Assembly: GCF_015712165.1 (NCBI RefSeq)
Contig: NZ_JADPZX010000003.1
Location: 1-64,000, forward strand
Source: Streptomyces spinoverrucosus
GTDB taxonomy: Bacteria > Actinomycetota > Actinomycetes > Streptomycetales > Streptomycetaceae
Direction: 5' to 3'
Length of the DNA stretch: 64,000 nt
Position 1 is the first letter of the stretch; the number at the start of each line of letters is the position of its first letter. Positions 50,593-59,738 of this stretch are shown here, piece after piece. The position numbers were made by a program, and so were the translations under genes. The notes beneath the pieces are model-generated. The model was not told the DNA's origin and did no database searches. It saw only the letters and a program-made list of their open reading frames with translations.

Positions 50593-50661
50593 CATCTTCG
50601 CTCCGTTCCGCCGCAACCGGTGAACCGATGCGAGACCACCTCAGCGCGACGGCGACGCCCG

Positions 50662-50686
50662 CGGATCACCCTTCGTGGGTGATCCG
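50662..50686. repeat. Hairpin-forming inverted repeat
   Basis: GGATCACCC (50663-50671) pairs exactly with GGGTGATCC (50677-50685) around TTCGT, plus one flanking C-G pair. It may terminate transcription after the decayed genes before the HdeD-like gene; it is otherwise unexplained. Confidence 0.5.
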
Positions 50687-50795
50687 GAGCCGTGCGGCGG
50701 GCGCGACGCTGGCCCGGTGGGCAGCGGATGGGCACCGCACACCGTTTCCGCCGGCGGTCCGGAAACGCCCCGGCCGGACCGCGCGAGGAGGAGCC

Positions 50796-51455
50796 ATGAC
50801 CGTTCCGCGTGGTCCGGCACCACAGGCCGGACCGGGACCCCCGGCCGACGCAACGGGTCCCGCCCGGGGCAGCGACCCCGCGGAAGTGCTGGGGCGCCTG
50901 GGCGGCTCGTGGACGTGGCTGCTCGGCTCGGCGCTGGCGACCCTGGTGCCGGGCGTCATCGTGCTGGTCTGGCCGGACGGGACGCTGCACGTGCTGTCCG
51001 TTCTCATCGGGCTGTACCTGCTCGTGATCGGGGCCTTCCGGTTCGTCGCCGTCTTCGCCGCGGAGCGCGGCGAGCGGTTGCCGGGGCTGCTGCTCGCGGT
51101 GCTGTACGTGCTGGCCGGGGTGCTGTGCCTGAGGCATCCACTGCAGACCATCGCCGCTCTGTCGCTGATCGTCGGGATCGTCTGGCTCGTCACGGGACTG
51201 CTGACCGCCTACGCGGCCGTCGCCGCCGAGTTCCTGCCCCACCGCGGCGTCGTCCTCGGCGCCGGGGTGCTGGGCGTCGTCGCCGGCATCGTCGTGCCGG
51301 CCCTGCCGGCCGAGTCGGCCGTCGCGCTGACCCGGCTGCTCGGCCTGTGGCTGGTGCTGCTCGGTCTGACCGAGCTGGCGGTCGCCTTCGCCTGGCGGGC
51401 CGCTTCGCGCAAGGCGGCCGAAGACGCCCGCGCGGATACGCCCACGGCGGCATGA
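50796..51455 (+). CDS. HdeD family (DUF308) membrane protein
   Basis: 219 residues with six hydrophobic helices arranged as three repeats, the HdeD/DUF308 layout: TWLLGSALATLVPGVIVLVWP, the LVIGAFRFVAVFAAE and LAGVLCLRHPLQTIAALS turns. HdeD relatives are acid- or stress-induced membrane proteins of unknown mechanism. The start ATG 50796 has AGGAGGAGCC upstream. Starts a rightward run of membrane proteins (next gene 86 bases on). Confidence 0.85.
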   Translation: MTVPRGPAPQAGPGPPADATGPARGSDPAEVLGRLGGSWTWLLGSALATLVPGVIVLVWPDGTLHVLSVLIGLYLLVIGAFRFVAVFAAERGERLPGLLLAVLYVLAGVLCLRHPLQTIAALSLIVGIVWLVTGLLTAYAAVAAEFLPHRGVVLGAGVLGVVAGIVVPALPAESAVALTRLLGLWLVLLGLTELAVAFAWRAASRKAAEDARADTPTAA

Positions 51456-51540
51456 GGTCCCCGGCCGGCGGCGGGCGCCCCGTCCGCCACACGGAGCCCC
51501 CGTCATCAGTCCGGCGGCCGCCGACCATTGAGGAGACCCC

Positions 51541-52893
51541 ATGGCTCCGACACAGCCACCAGCACCCGCGCCCTCGGGTGGTGACGCGGGCAGCCGGATC
51601 GGCGTGACCGCCGAGGAGCACGCCGAATACCGCCGGCTGCGCCGTGCCGCCGACATGCGCCACCGCAAGGCCCGCTACGTCGGTGCGTCCGTCCTGCTTC
51701 TGGTCGCCCTGCTGCTGTCCCCGCTCGCCGTGGTCGCGACCTGGGTGCACGACGAGGTCGCCGACACCGACAGGTACGTGCGGACCGTGGCGCCGCTGGG
51801 CGCGGACCCGGCGGTGCAGTCGGCCGTCACCGACCGGCTGACCAACCGTGTCGTTGCCAATGTCGACGTGGAGGCGGTGACGAGGTGGCTGGGCGAGGCA
51901 CTCGCGGATGCCGGGGCTCCGCCGGCCGTCGTGGACCGCTCCGAGGCGCTCGCCGGGCCGCTGCGTGCCGCCGTGACCAATGTCGTGCACCGCGTCGTGA
52001 ACCGCGTGGTCACCAGCGACGTCTTCGAGGACGCGTGGGTGGCCGCCAACCGGCGCGCCCACACGGCGGTGGTGAACGTACTGACCGGAAGCCGGAGCGG
52101 AGCTGTGCGCGCCGAGCAGGACAAGGTCGTCCTGGACCTCGGCACCGTGGTCGACGAGGTCAAGAAGCGGCTCGTCGACGCGGGCTTCGAGAAGGCCTCG
52201 GCCATCCCCGGCCCCGACCGGCAGATCACCCTGTTCGAGAGCGACGAACTGTCCAAGGCGCAGGCCGGCATGCGGCTGCTGGACATCGTCGGCACGTGGC
52301 TGCCGGCGCTGACCGTCGTGCTCGCCGCCCTCGCCGTGTGGACCGCCCCGGCACACCGTGTGATGCTGCTGGTCACGGCCGTCGGCATCGCCGTGATGAT
52401 GGCGCTGCTGCTGGTCACGCTGGCCGTCGTGCGCCGGGTCTACCTGGACGCCGTGCCCGCGGCGACGCTGCCTGCCGATGCCGCGACGGCGATCTACGAC
52501 ACCCTCGTGCGCTTCCTGCGGGACAGCACCCGCACCCTCCTGGTCGTCGCCGTGATCACCGCGCTCGCCGCCTACTTGTACGGCCCCGGGACCGTGGCCC
52601 GCGGTGTACGCGGCCTCGCGGGGCGCGGCACCACCGTGGCCGGCCATGGACTGCGGCGCGTGGGGCTGCGCACCGGTGCGGCCGGGCAGTGGCTGGACGC
52701 CCACCGGTCGTGGACCACCGGCATTGTCATCGCGGGCGGGGTGCTCGCCCTCGTGCTGTGGAACTACCCCACGGTCGCGGCCGTGGCCCTGGTCCTGGGG
52801 CTGGTCCTGCTGGTTCTGGTCGTCCTGGCGGTCCTGGCCGCGGCGGGCGGGCCGGCCGCCCGGGACGGCCAACCGGGCCGGACCGGACCGTGA
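51541..52893 (+). CDS. Hypothetical large-loop membrane protein
   Basis: 450 residues. After a charged N-terminus there is one helix (about 45-68), an extracytoplasmic-type domain of about 180 residues (VHDEVADTDRYVRTVAPLGADPAVQSAVTDRLT and helices to 245), two to three helices (about 248-325), and two more near the C-terminus (about 395-440). The VADTDRYVRTV-type start is common in streptomycete membrane proteins of unknown function. I cannot name a family with certainty. The gene begins directly after GAGGAGACCCC and lies in a rightward membrane-gene cluster. Confidence 0.8.
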   Translation: MAPTQPPAPAPSGGDAGSRIGVTAEEHAEYRRLRRAADMRHRKARYVGASVLLLVALLLSPLAVVATWVHDEVADTDRYVRTVAPLGADPAVQSAVTDRLTNRVVANVDVEAVTRWLGEALADAGAPPAVVDRSEALAGPLRAAVTNVVHRVVNRVVTSDVFEDAWVAANRRAHTAVVNVLTGSRSGAVRAEQDKVVLDLGTVVDEVKKRLVDAGFEKASAIPGPDRQITLFESDELSKAQAGMRLLDIVGTWLPALTVVLAALAVWTAPAHRVMLLVTAVGIAVMMALLLVTLAVVRRVYLDAVPAATLPADAATAIYDTLVRFLRDSTRTLLVVAVITALAAYLYGPGTVARGVRGLAGRGTTVAGHGLRRVGLRTGAAGQWLDAHRSWTTGIVIAGGVLALVLWNYPTVAAVALVLGLVLLVLVVLAVLAAAGGPAARDGQPGRTGP

Positions 52894-52982
52894 GACACGC
52901 GCCGGTCCGGTCGACTGTCTCACCCCCACCGGGTGAGGCCGCTCGGCGCCGACGTGCACAGCCTGAGATCAGCGGGCAAGCG

Positions 52983-53025
52983 CCCGTCGGGCCCTGCTCC
53001 GAACCCCGTCGGGCCCTGCTCCGAA
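52983..53025. repeat. Two tandem 21-bp direct repeats before the SHOCT gene
   Basis: A 21-base unit beginning CCCGTCGGGCCCTGC and ending TCCGAA occurs at 52983-53003 and 53005-53025, with one base between. The second copy leads straight into the ribosome site GGGAG of ATG 53038. It may reflect slippage in the leader or a regulatory duplication. Confidence 0.7.
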
Positions 53026-53037
53026 GGGAGATGACAG

Positions 53038-53505
53038 ATGAGTGCTCAGATGTATCTCGCCTACGACTATCCGCTGCTGAGCATGTTCTGGACCCTGCTC
53101 TGGTTCTTCCTGTGGATCATGTGGTTCATCCTGCTCTTCCGCATCATCGGCGACATCTTCCGGGACGACAGTCTCAGCGGCTGGGGCAAGACGGGCTGGG
53201 TGCTGCTCGTCATCGTGCTGCCGTTCCTCGGCGTGTTCATCTACCTCATCGCCCGGGGCAAGGAGATGGGCCGCCGGGAGGTGTCCCACGCCCGGGCGCA
53301 GCAGGAGGTCTTCGACGCCTACATCCGTGAGACGGCAGGCGGCACCGGCCGTTCCAGCAGCGCCGACGAACTCGCCAAGCTGTCCGAGATCCGCGCCCGC
53401 GGTGACATCACGGACGAGGAGTTCCGCCGCGCGAAGGAACTCGTCCTGAGCGACTACGGCCCGCCGGCTCGTCCCGGCGCCGCCACTGATCCCAACCGCC
53501 ACTGA
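53038..53505 (+). CDS. SHOCT domain membrane protein (PLDc_N-like)
   Basis: 155 residues. Two membrane helices (about 14-38 with LWFFLWIMWFILLF, and 53-72 LLVIVLPFLGVFIYLI) form a phospholipase_D-nuclease N-terminal-like module; a basic linker leads to the C-terminal SHOCT motif (ELAKLSEIRARGDITDEEFRRAKELVL). SHOCT segments act as oligomerisation handles. Function unknown. The gene is spaced 28 bases from the DUF7144 gene that follows. Confidence 0.88.
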   Translation: MSAQMYLAYDYPLLSMFWTLLWFFLWIMWFILLFRIIGDIFRDDSLSGWGKTGWVLLVIVLPFLGVFIYLIARGKEMGRREVSHARAQQEVFDAYIRETAGGTGRSSSADELAKLSEIRARGDITDEEFRRAKELVLSDYGPPARPGAATDPNRH

Positions 53506-53533
53506 GTGCAGGACCTGAGAACGAGGCACGAAC

Positions 53534-53980
53534 ATGACCGCCACACACCCGCCCCGAACACATACGGCACGGCACGAGTGGGCCGCGGGCCTGATGGTCT
53601 TCGGCGCCATCATGCTCATGCTGGCCGGAGTGCTCGCCATCTTCCGCGGCATCATGGCCATCGCCGAGGACGACGTCTTCGTCACCACACCCAACTACGT
53701 CTTCGAGTTCGACCTCACCGGCTGGGGCTGGATCCATCTCGTCCTCGGCGCGGTCGCCGTGCTCGTCAGCGTGGGGCTGTTCCAGGCGGCGACGTGGGCG
53801 CGCGTCGCCGGCGTGGCGATCGCCGGGCTCATCATCATCGCCAACTTCCTCTCGCTGCCGTACTACCCGGTGTGGTCGGTGCTCATGATCGCGTTCTCCG
53901 GGTTCATCATCCGGGCCCTGTGCGTGGCACGGAAGGAAGACCTGGGCGGCTCGTTCGACAGCGCGCCGCGTGATATGTGA
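53534..53980 (+). CDS. DUF7144 family membrane protein
   Basis: 148 residues with four hydrophobic helices (about 18-42, 65-85, 92-108 and 112-130) and the pattern WAAGLMVFGAIMLMLAGVLAIFRGI and FDLTGWGWIHLVLGAVAVLVSVGLF, which I associate with the family now called DUF7144. Function unknown. Strongly paired with the SHOCT gene, as seen in other streptomycetes. Confidence 0.85.
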   Translation: MTATHPPRTHTARHEWAAGLMVFGAIMLMLAGVLAIFRGIMAIAEDDVFVTTPNYVFEFDLTGWGWIHLVLGAVAVLVSVGLFQAATWARVAGVAIAGLIIIANFLSLPYYPVWSVLMIAFSGFIIRALCVARKEDLGGSFDSAPRDM

Positions 53981-54300
53981 GGACCGACAACTCCACATCG
54001 ACCTCCGGTGGTTACGGGGAACCGGCCCCGCCGCCCCGACAGCCCGCAAGGCGCACGCGAGGGGGCGGACGGCGCAGAGGCGGGAGCAGGCGGCGGGCGT
54101 GTGTGCGCCCTGTTATGGCGTTCCGCCGTGCGCCTACAGTGTGGCGCCCCGGTCCGCGCCGGGCGTTCGGCACGGCTCAGCCCCGCAGCGGCGGCCGCCG
54201 ACGACCGCCCGCGCGACCGACACCACCTTGTGAGTTCGCTCGGGCCGCGCGACCGAGGGTGCGCGGCACCGTTGCGCGTCGAGAACCGCTGGAGGTCGAC
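53981..54300. other. Intergenic region, no gene seen
   Basis: The 320 bases between the DUF7144 gene and the ATP-grasp gene. Overlapping open frames here are Arg/Pro/Ala-rich and have no domain character, so I read none as real. No repeat or terminator stands out; the promoter for the ATP-grasp gene should lie near its right end. Confidence 0.55.
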
Positions 54301-55269
54301 GTGTCCCGACCGTGCATCGCCCTGATCACCGACCCCACCTCGCCCGAGGGCTGCGCCGAGTTCCTCGCCCGGGCGGTGGAACTGCTCACCGGCGCCGCGC
54401 CGGTCCCCATCGACTCCCGGCACTTCGCGACCGGCGGCACCGGGCGCGGCCTCCCGGCCGGGGACGGCTTACGGCTGCACGTCCCCGACGAGCAACTGGA
54501 CCTCGTACCCGACGTCGTCGTGCTCTACGAGATCCCCCCGCACCACCGCCACGAACTCGCCGCCTTCCAGCGCCTCCTGGAACACCACGACGTGGTGACC
54601 CTCGCCACCGGCGTCGCCGCCTGGCGCACCGCCACCGAGAAGGACCTCACCGTCGAGCGCTTCCGGCGGGACGGCATCGCGCACATGGAGACCGTCGTGC
54701 TGTCCCGGCCCGCCGTCGCCGAGGCACTGGCCGCCTTCGACAAGCTCGGCCGGGACACCTGGGCCAGGCCCGTCATCGGCACCGGCGGCGGCGACACCTT
54801 CCACGTCACCACCGAGGACGGCGTTGAGCGGGCCACCGCCTTCTACGCCGAACGCGGCACCGACTGGCTGCTGTCCCGGGACGCCGGCAACGTCACCGCC
54901 GACGGCTCCCGCCACCAGTTCCGCGTCTTCGTCCTCGGCGGCCGGGTCATCCACGCCCGTGAACACCTCCAGCCCGAGCCCGACACCCCCTGCAACACCT
55001 GCCAGGGCGCCACACCCGTCCCCATCGCCCCGCCCGACCTGCCGCCGCGCCTCGCCCAGCTGGCGATCGCGGCCACCGCGTCGGTCGGGCTGCCCTTCGC
55101 CGGCGTCGACCTCGCCATCGAGAACGGCGGAGTCGTCTTCGAGGTGAACGTGCAGCCCGCCTTCGTCGACGGCGAGGTCGAGACGGTCGCCGTGCCGTAC
55201 ATCGAGGCCCATCTCAACGCCCTGGCGGCGGCGCGCAGGGCGCGCCCGGTACGGCGGTTGCCCGCGTGA
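54301..55269 (+). CDS. ATP-grasp (RimK-like) protein
   Basis: 322 residues starting at GTG 54301 with GGAGG five bases before it. The ATP-grasp fold is recognisable from VVTLATGVAAWRTATEKDLTVERFRRDGI, DTWARPVIGTGGGDTFHV (glycine-rich loop), the ATP-binding RHQFRVFVLGGRVI and the metal-ligand end region PFAGVDLAIENGGVVFEVNVQPAF. RimK-type enzymes ligate amino acids or peptides to carboxylates; the substrate here is unknown. Alone in its unit, downstream of the DUF7144 gene. Confidence 0.82.
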   Translation: MSRPCIALITDPTSPEGCAEFLARAVELLTGAAPVPIDSRHFATGGTGRGLPAGDGLRLHVPDEQLDLVPDVVVLYEIPPHHRHELAAFQRLLEHHDVVTLATGVAAWRTATEKDLTVERFRRDGIAHMETVVLSRPAVAEALAAFDKLGRDTWARPVIGTGGGDTFHVTTEDGVERATAFYAERGTDWLLSRDAGNVTADGSRHQFRVFVLGGRVIHAREHLQPEPDTPCNTCQGATPVPIAPPDLPPRLAQLAIAATASVGLPFAGVDLAIENGGVVFEVNVQPAFVDGEVETVAVPYIEAHLNALAAARRARPVRRLPA

Positions 55270-55340
55270 GGATCCTCACGCCTGGGTTACGAAACGCTCA
55301 ACCACTGGTATCGGTGGGGTGATGCGGTGACGATGGAGAC

Positions 55341-55748
55341 ATGACTCTGGCCCAGCGCGCCCTGGAGCAACTGCAGGCCTGGCCCGACCTCACGGCGGGA
55401 CCGGCCAGTTGCGGCACGGGGCGGGCAGTTCGCTCCGCCCGCAGCGAGATCGCCCACTTCCACACGGCCCACGACGTGGACCTGCACCTGACCAGCCGGG
55501 CCATCCGGCGGTTCGCCCAGGACCTCACCGTCTCCACGGCGATCCGACTGGTGCCCGGCTCCCGGTGGGTGACCGTCCACCTCGACTGCGACACGGACGT
55601 CGACCTGCTGCTGAGCCTGGTGAGCGTGGCCCTGCAGGCCCACCAGGACGAGCCCCCGGCGGAGCCCGCCCCGCCCGGCGGCTGCAACTTCCACCGGGTC
55701 ACGGTGCTGCGCCCCGACCCGGCCGGCGTGGCACCCTTGGCCCCGTAG
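55341..55748 (+). CDS. Luciferase-domain (DUF5519-type) protein
   Basis: 135 residues with a small alpha/beta fold: TLAQRALEQLQAWPDL at the N-terminus, then EIAHFHTAHDVDLHLTSRAIRRFAQDL and SRWVTVHLDCDTDVDLLLSLVSVALQAH. This matches the short 'luciferase domain-containing' proteins of actinobacteria, named from a weak resemblance to flavin-independent luciferases; activity unknown. ATG 55341 is the first start. Confidence 0.72.
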   Translation: MTLAQRALEQLQAWPDLTAGPASCGTGRAVRSARSEIAHFHTAHDVDLHLTSRAIRRFAQDLTVSTAIRLVPGSRWVTVHLDCDTDVDLLLSLVSVALQAHQDEPPAEPAPPGGCNFHRVTVLRPDPAGVAPLAP

Positions 55749-55890
55749 GGCCGCTCCGGCGCGGTTCCCGCTCGTCACCGGCGTGGGCCGCACCCCCCGG
55801 CAGGGCGTCGGGGAGAGACTGCTTCCGCACGGGTGCCGAGCGAGCCGTACCGGAACTCGGCGAGCCGCCTGCGGCGGGAGGAGCACCGAG

Positions 55891-58260
55891 GTGACGGGCT
55901 GGACCTGGGAGTACGAGGGCTACGAGCCGGCCGACGAGCGGCTGCGCGAGTCGCTGTGCACGCTCGGCAACGGTTACTTCGCCACCCGCGGCGCACTGCC
56001 GGAGTGCTCCGCGGACGACGTGCACTACCCCGGGACCTATGTGGCCGGCTGCTACAACCGGCTCACCTCCGACGTGGCCGGCCGCAGGGTCGAGAACGAG
56101 GACATGGTCAACATGCCCAACTGGCTGCCGCTGCGCTTCCGGCTGCGCGGCCGCCCCTGGCTCACCCCCGACACCGCGACCGTCCTCGAACACCGCCTGG
56201 TGCTGCACCTGTCCTCGGGCGTGCTGGAGCGGCTGACCAGCTACGCGCTGGGCAACGGGCGGGCGCTGACGGTACGCCAGCAGCGGCTGGTGCACATGGC
56301 CGACCCGCACCTGGCGGCGCTGCGCACCGAGTTCACCGCCGACGGCTTCTCCGGCGAACTGCACGTCGAGGCCGCCCTCGACGGCGGCGTCACCAACGCC
56401 GGAGTGGAGCGCTACCGGGACCTGGACGGCCATCACCTCACCCACGAGCACGCGGGAACCGCCGAGCACGACACGGTGTGGCTGCGCTGCCGCACCCGCA
56501 CCTCCGACATCCGCGTCGGCATGGCGTCCCGCCTCACCGCCGACGCGCCCGTCACCATCCGGCACGCCCGCCCCCGCACCACCCAGCGCACCCGGCTGCA
56601 GCTGGTGCCCGGCCGCTCCGCCACCGTCGACAAGACCGTCGCCGTGCACACCTCGCGCGACCCCGCGATCAGCGACCCGCTGTACGCCGCCGTCGCCCGC
56701 GTCGGCCGCGCCCCCGGCTTTGACGAGCTGCTGCGCAGCCACCGCACCGCCTGGGCCCAGCTGTGGCGCCGCTCCGACCTCGACGTCGCCGGAGAGGCCG
56801 GCAGCATCCTGCGGCTGCACCTGTTCCACGTGCTGCAGACGCTCTCCCCGCACACCGCCGACCTCGACGTCGGCGTACCCGCCCGTGGACTGCACGGGGA
56901 GGCCTACCGCGGCCATGTCTTCTGGGACGAGCTGTTCGTCCTGCCCTTCCTCAACATGCACTTCCCCGAGGTCTCCCGGGCCCTGCTGCGCTACCGCCAC
57001 CGCCGCCTCGAACAGGCCTGCACCGCCGCCCTGCACGCCGGCCGCCGGGGCGCGATGTACCCCTGGCAGAGCGGCAGCGACGGCCGTGAGGAGACCCAGC
57101 AGCTGCACCTCAACCCGCGCTCGGGCCGCTGGCTGCCGGACCACTCCCACCTCCAGCACCACGTCGGCTCGGCGATCGCGTACAACGTGTGGCAGTACTG
57201 CGAGGCCAGCGGCGACACCGAGTTCCGGCACACCAAGGCCGCCGAGATGCTGCTCCAGATCGCCCGCTTCTGGGCCGACGCGGCCAGGTACGACGAGGCC
57301 CTCGGCCGGTACCGCATCCGGGGCGTGGTCGGCCCCGACGAGTACCACGACGCCTACCCCGGCGCCCAGCAGCCCGGCCTGAACGACAACGCCTACACCA
57401 ACGTCACCGCCTCCTGGGTGCTCTCCCGCACCCTGGAGCTGCTGCACGGCCTGCCCGAGCCGCGGCGCCGCGAACTTGCCGAGCGCACCGGCCTGGACGA
57501 CGACGAACTCGGCCAGTGGGAGGAGACCTCCCGCACCCTGCACGTGCCCTTCCACGAGGGCGTCATCAGCCAGTTCGACGGCTACGGCGACCTCGCCGAA
57601 CTCGACTGGCACCGCTACCGGCAGGAGTACGGAGACATCCGCCGACTGGACCGGATCCTGGAGGCCGAGGGCGACACTGTCAACCGCTATCAGGCCTCCA
57701 AGCAGGCCGACGTCCTGATGCTCGGCTACCTGTTCTCACCGGCCGAACTACAGGGCCTGTTCGCCCGATTGGGGCTGCGGCTGGACGAGGAGACCTGGCG
57801 GCGCACCGTCGACTACTACCTCCATCGCACCAGCCACGGCTCCACCCTCAGCGGCCTGGTGCACGGCTGGATCCTCACCCGGGCCCGGCGCGCCGAGGCC
57901 TGGCAGTTCGTGCAGGAGGCGCTGCGCGGCGACATCGCCGACGTGCAGGGCGGCACCACAGGCGAGGGCATCCACCTCGGCGCCATGGCCGGCACCCTCG
58001 ACCTCGTCCAGCGCGGCCTCACCGGCCTGGAGACCCGGGACGGCGCCCTCTGGCTGGACCCGGTCCCGCTGCCGGAGCTGTCCTCGTACGGCTTCTCCCT
58101 GCGCTACCAGGGCAACTGGGGGGTCCGCCTGCGCCTGCGCCACGGCCGCATGGAGATCACCGTGCCGTCGTCCGACGAGACCCCCATCGACGTCCGCCTG
58201 CCGGACCGGGCCGTGCGCCTGGAGCCGGGGGAGACGGGGCGACTGGTGCTGCCCGAGTGA
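55891..58260 (+). CDS. Glycoside hydrolase family 65 protein (disaccharide phosphorylase type)
   Basis: 789 residues, the usual GH65 length. It contains an N-terminal beta-sandwich (WEYEGYEPADERLRESLCTLGNGYF), the (alpha/alpha)6 barrel with HVFWDELFVLPFLNMHFP and the general-acid Glu484 in RGVVGPDEYHDAY, then a C-terminal beta domain. GH65 enzymes phosphorolyse or hydrolyse maltose, trehalose or kojibiose; the exact sugar is not decided by the sequence. No beta-phosphoglucomutase gene follows. Start GTG 55891 has GGGAGGAG upstream. Confidence 0.92.
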   Translation: MTGWTWEYEGYEPADERLRESLCTLGNGYFATRGALPECSADDVHYPGTYVAGCYNRLTSDVAGRRVENEDMVNMPNWLPLRFRLRGRPWLTPDTATVLEHRLVLHLSSGVLERLTSYALGNGRALTVRQQRLVHMADPHLAALRTEFTADGFSGELHVEAALDGGVTNAGVERYRDLDGHHLTHEHAGTAEHDTVWLRCRTRTSDIRVGMASRLTADAPVTIRHARPRTTQRTRLQLVPGRSATVDKTVAVHTSRDPAISDPLYAAVARVGRAPGFDELLRSHRTAWAQLWRRSDLDVAGEAGSILRLHLFHVLQTLSPHTADLDVGVPARGLHGEAYRGHVFWDELFVLPFLNMHFPEVSRALLRYRHRRLEQACTAALHAGRRGAMYPWQSGSDGREETQQLHLNPRSGRWLPDHSHLQHHVGSAIAYNVWQYCEASGDTEFRHTKAAEMLLQIARFWADAARYDEALGRYRIRGVVGPDEYHDAYPGAQQPGLNDNAYTNVTASWVLSRTLELLHGLPEPRRRELAERTGLDDDELGQWEETSRTLHVPFHEGVISQFDGYGDLAELDWHRYRQEYGDIRRLDRILEAEGDTVNRYQASKQADVLMLGYLFSPAELQGLFARLGLRLDEETWRRTVDYYLHRTSHGSTLSGLVHGWILTRARRAEAWQFVQEALRGDIADVQGGTTGEGIHLGAMAGTLDLVQRGLTGLETRDGALWLDPVPLPELSSYGFSLRYQGNWGVRLRLRHGRMEITVPSSDETPIDVRLPDRAVRLEPGETGRLVLPE

Positions 58261-58367
58261 GCGGCCCGAACGTACCTCCGCGCGCGGGATGTGACCGAGG
58301 AGTGGCATCGTCGAAACCGACGGTCCGAACTGAGCAGCGATCACCGTATCGATCAGGAAGTTGACGC

Positions 58368-59258
58368 ATGAGCGACACACTCACCGTGAGTGTCCTGGGC
58401 ACCGGCATCATGGGCGCCGCGATGGCCCGCAACCTCGCCCGCGCCGGACACACCGTCCGCGCCTGGAACCGAAGCCGCGACAAGGCCGAGCCGCTCGCCA
58501 CCGACGGCGTACACATCGCCGGCACGCCGGCCGAGGCCGTCGAGGGCTCCGACGTCGTCCTCACCATGCTCTACGACGGGCCCGCCGCCATGGACGTCAT
58601 GCGCCGGGCCGCGCCCGCCCTGCGCCCCGGCACCGCCTGGGCCCAGTCGACGACCGCGGGCCTGGACTCGGTCGCCGAACTGGCCGCCTTCGCCGAGGAA
58701 CAGGGCCTGGTCTTCTACGACGCTCCCGTGCTCGGCACCCGCCAGCCCGCCGAGGCCGGACAACTGCTCGTGCTCGCCGCCGGTCCGAGCCGGGGCCGGG
58801 AAGCGGTCACGCCCGTCTTCGACGCGGTCGGCAACCGCACGGTGTGGACCGGCGAGGACGGGGCCGCCGGCACCGCGACCCGGCTGAAGCTGGTCGCCAA
58901 CAGCTGGGTCCTCGCCGCCACCAACGCGGCCGGTGAGGCCCTCGCCCTGGCGCAGGCGCTCGGGGCGGACCCGCAGAGCTTCTTCGACGCCATCGCCGGC
59001 GGCCCCCTCGACATGGGCTACCTGCACGTCAAGAGCGGGCTCATCCTCGACGGCCGGCTCTCCCCGCCCCAGTTCGCGGTGACCACGGCCGCGAAGGACG
59101 CCCGGCTGATCGTCGAGGCGGGCGAGCACCACGGCGTACGGCTCGACGTCGCCGCCGCGGGCGCCCAGCGGCTGGCCCGGGCGGCCGCGCAGGGCCACGG
59201 CGACGAGGACATGGCCGCCGCGTACTTCGCCAGCTTCGACGAGACTCCGCCCGCCTGA
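58368..59258 (+). CDS. NAD(P)-dependent 3-hydroxyisobutyrate dehydrogenase-like oxidoreductase
   Basis: 296 residues. The Rossmann start VLGTGIMGAAMARNLARAGH, the substrate-binding TTAGLDSV region and the catalytic Lys in TRLKLVANSWVLA are typical of the beta-hydroxyacid dehydrogenase family. Cofactor preference cannot be judged exactly, though NRSRDKAEP after strand 2 suggests NADP. ATG 58368 has AGGAAG seven bases upstream. Likely in one run with the following F420-type gene (31 bases). Confidence 0.9.
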   Translation: MSDTLTVSVLGTGIMGAAMARNLARAGHTVRAWNRSRDKAEPLATDGVHIAGTPAEAVEGSDVVLTMLYDGPAAMDVMRRAAPALRPGTAWAQSTTAGLDSVAELAAFAEEQGLVFYDAPVLGTRQPAEAGQLLVLAAGPSRGREAVTPVFDAVGNRTVWTGEDGAAGTATRLKLVANSWVLAATNAAGEALALAQALGADPQSFFDAIAGGPLDMGYLHVKSGLILDGRLSPPQFAVTTAAKDARLIVEAGEHHGVRLDVAAAGAQRLARAAAQGHGDEDMAAAYFASFDETPPA

Positions 59259-59289
59259 CCCCCTGCACCGCGACCCAGGAGACATCCCC

Positions 59290-59712
59290 ATGTCCAAGCC
59301 CCCGCTTCCGCCCGAGGCCGACGCACTGCTGGCCCGCCCCAACCCCTGCGTGATGGCCACGCTGCGCCCCGACGGCACGCCCGTCTCCACGCCCACCTGG
59401 TACCTGTGGGAGGACGGGCGCGTGCTGATCAGCCTGGACGAGGGCCGGGTCCGGCTGAAGCACCTGCGGCGCGACCCGCGCGTCACCCTGACCGTCCTGG
59501 ACGAGGACGACTGGTACACCCACGCCACCCTCATCGGGCGCGTCACGAAGATGTACGACGACAAGGATCTGGCCGACATCGACCGGCTCGCCCAGCAGTA
59601 CACCGGCAACCCCTACCCGCAACGGGGGCGCGCCCGGGTCAGCGCCTGGATCGAGGTCGAGCGCTGGCACGGCTGGGGCGCCCTGAAGGACAGCGACCAG
59701 TCCTCCACCTGA
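59290..59712 (+). CDS. PPOX-class F420-dependent oxidoreductase
   Basis: 140 residues of the split-barrel flavin-reductase-like fold: PNPCVMATLRPDGTPVSTPTWYLWEDGRVLISLDEGRVRLKHLRRDPRVTL is the typical start of actinobacterial F420-binding PPOX proteins. The substrate is unknown. The gene's ribosome site is CAGGAGACATCCCC before ATG 59290. Confidence 0.87.
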   Translation: MSKPPLPPEADALLARPNPCVMATLRPDGTPVSTPTWYLWEDGRVLISLDEGRVRLKHLRRDPRVTLTVLDEDDWYTHATLIGRVTKMYDDKDLADIDRLAQQYTGNPYPQRGRARVSAWIEVERWHGWGALKDSDQSST

Positions 59713-59738
59713 ACCGGCGCTGACGTAGGCTCCGAGGC

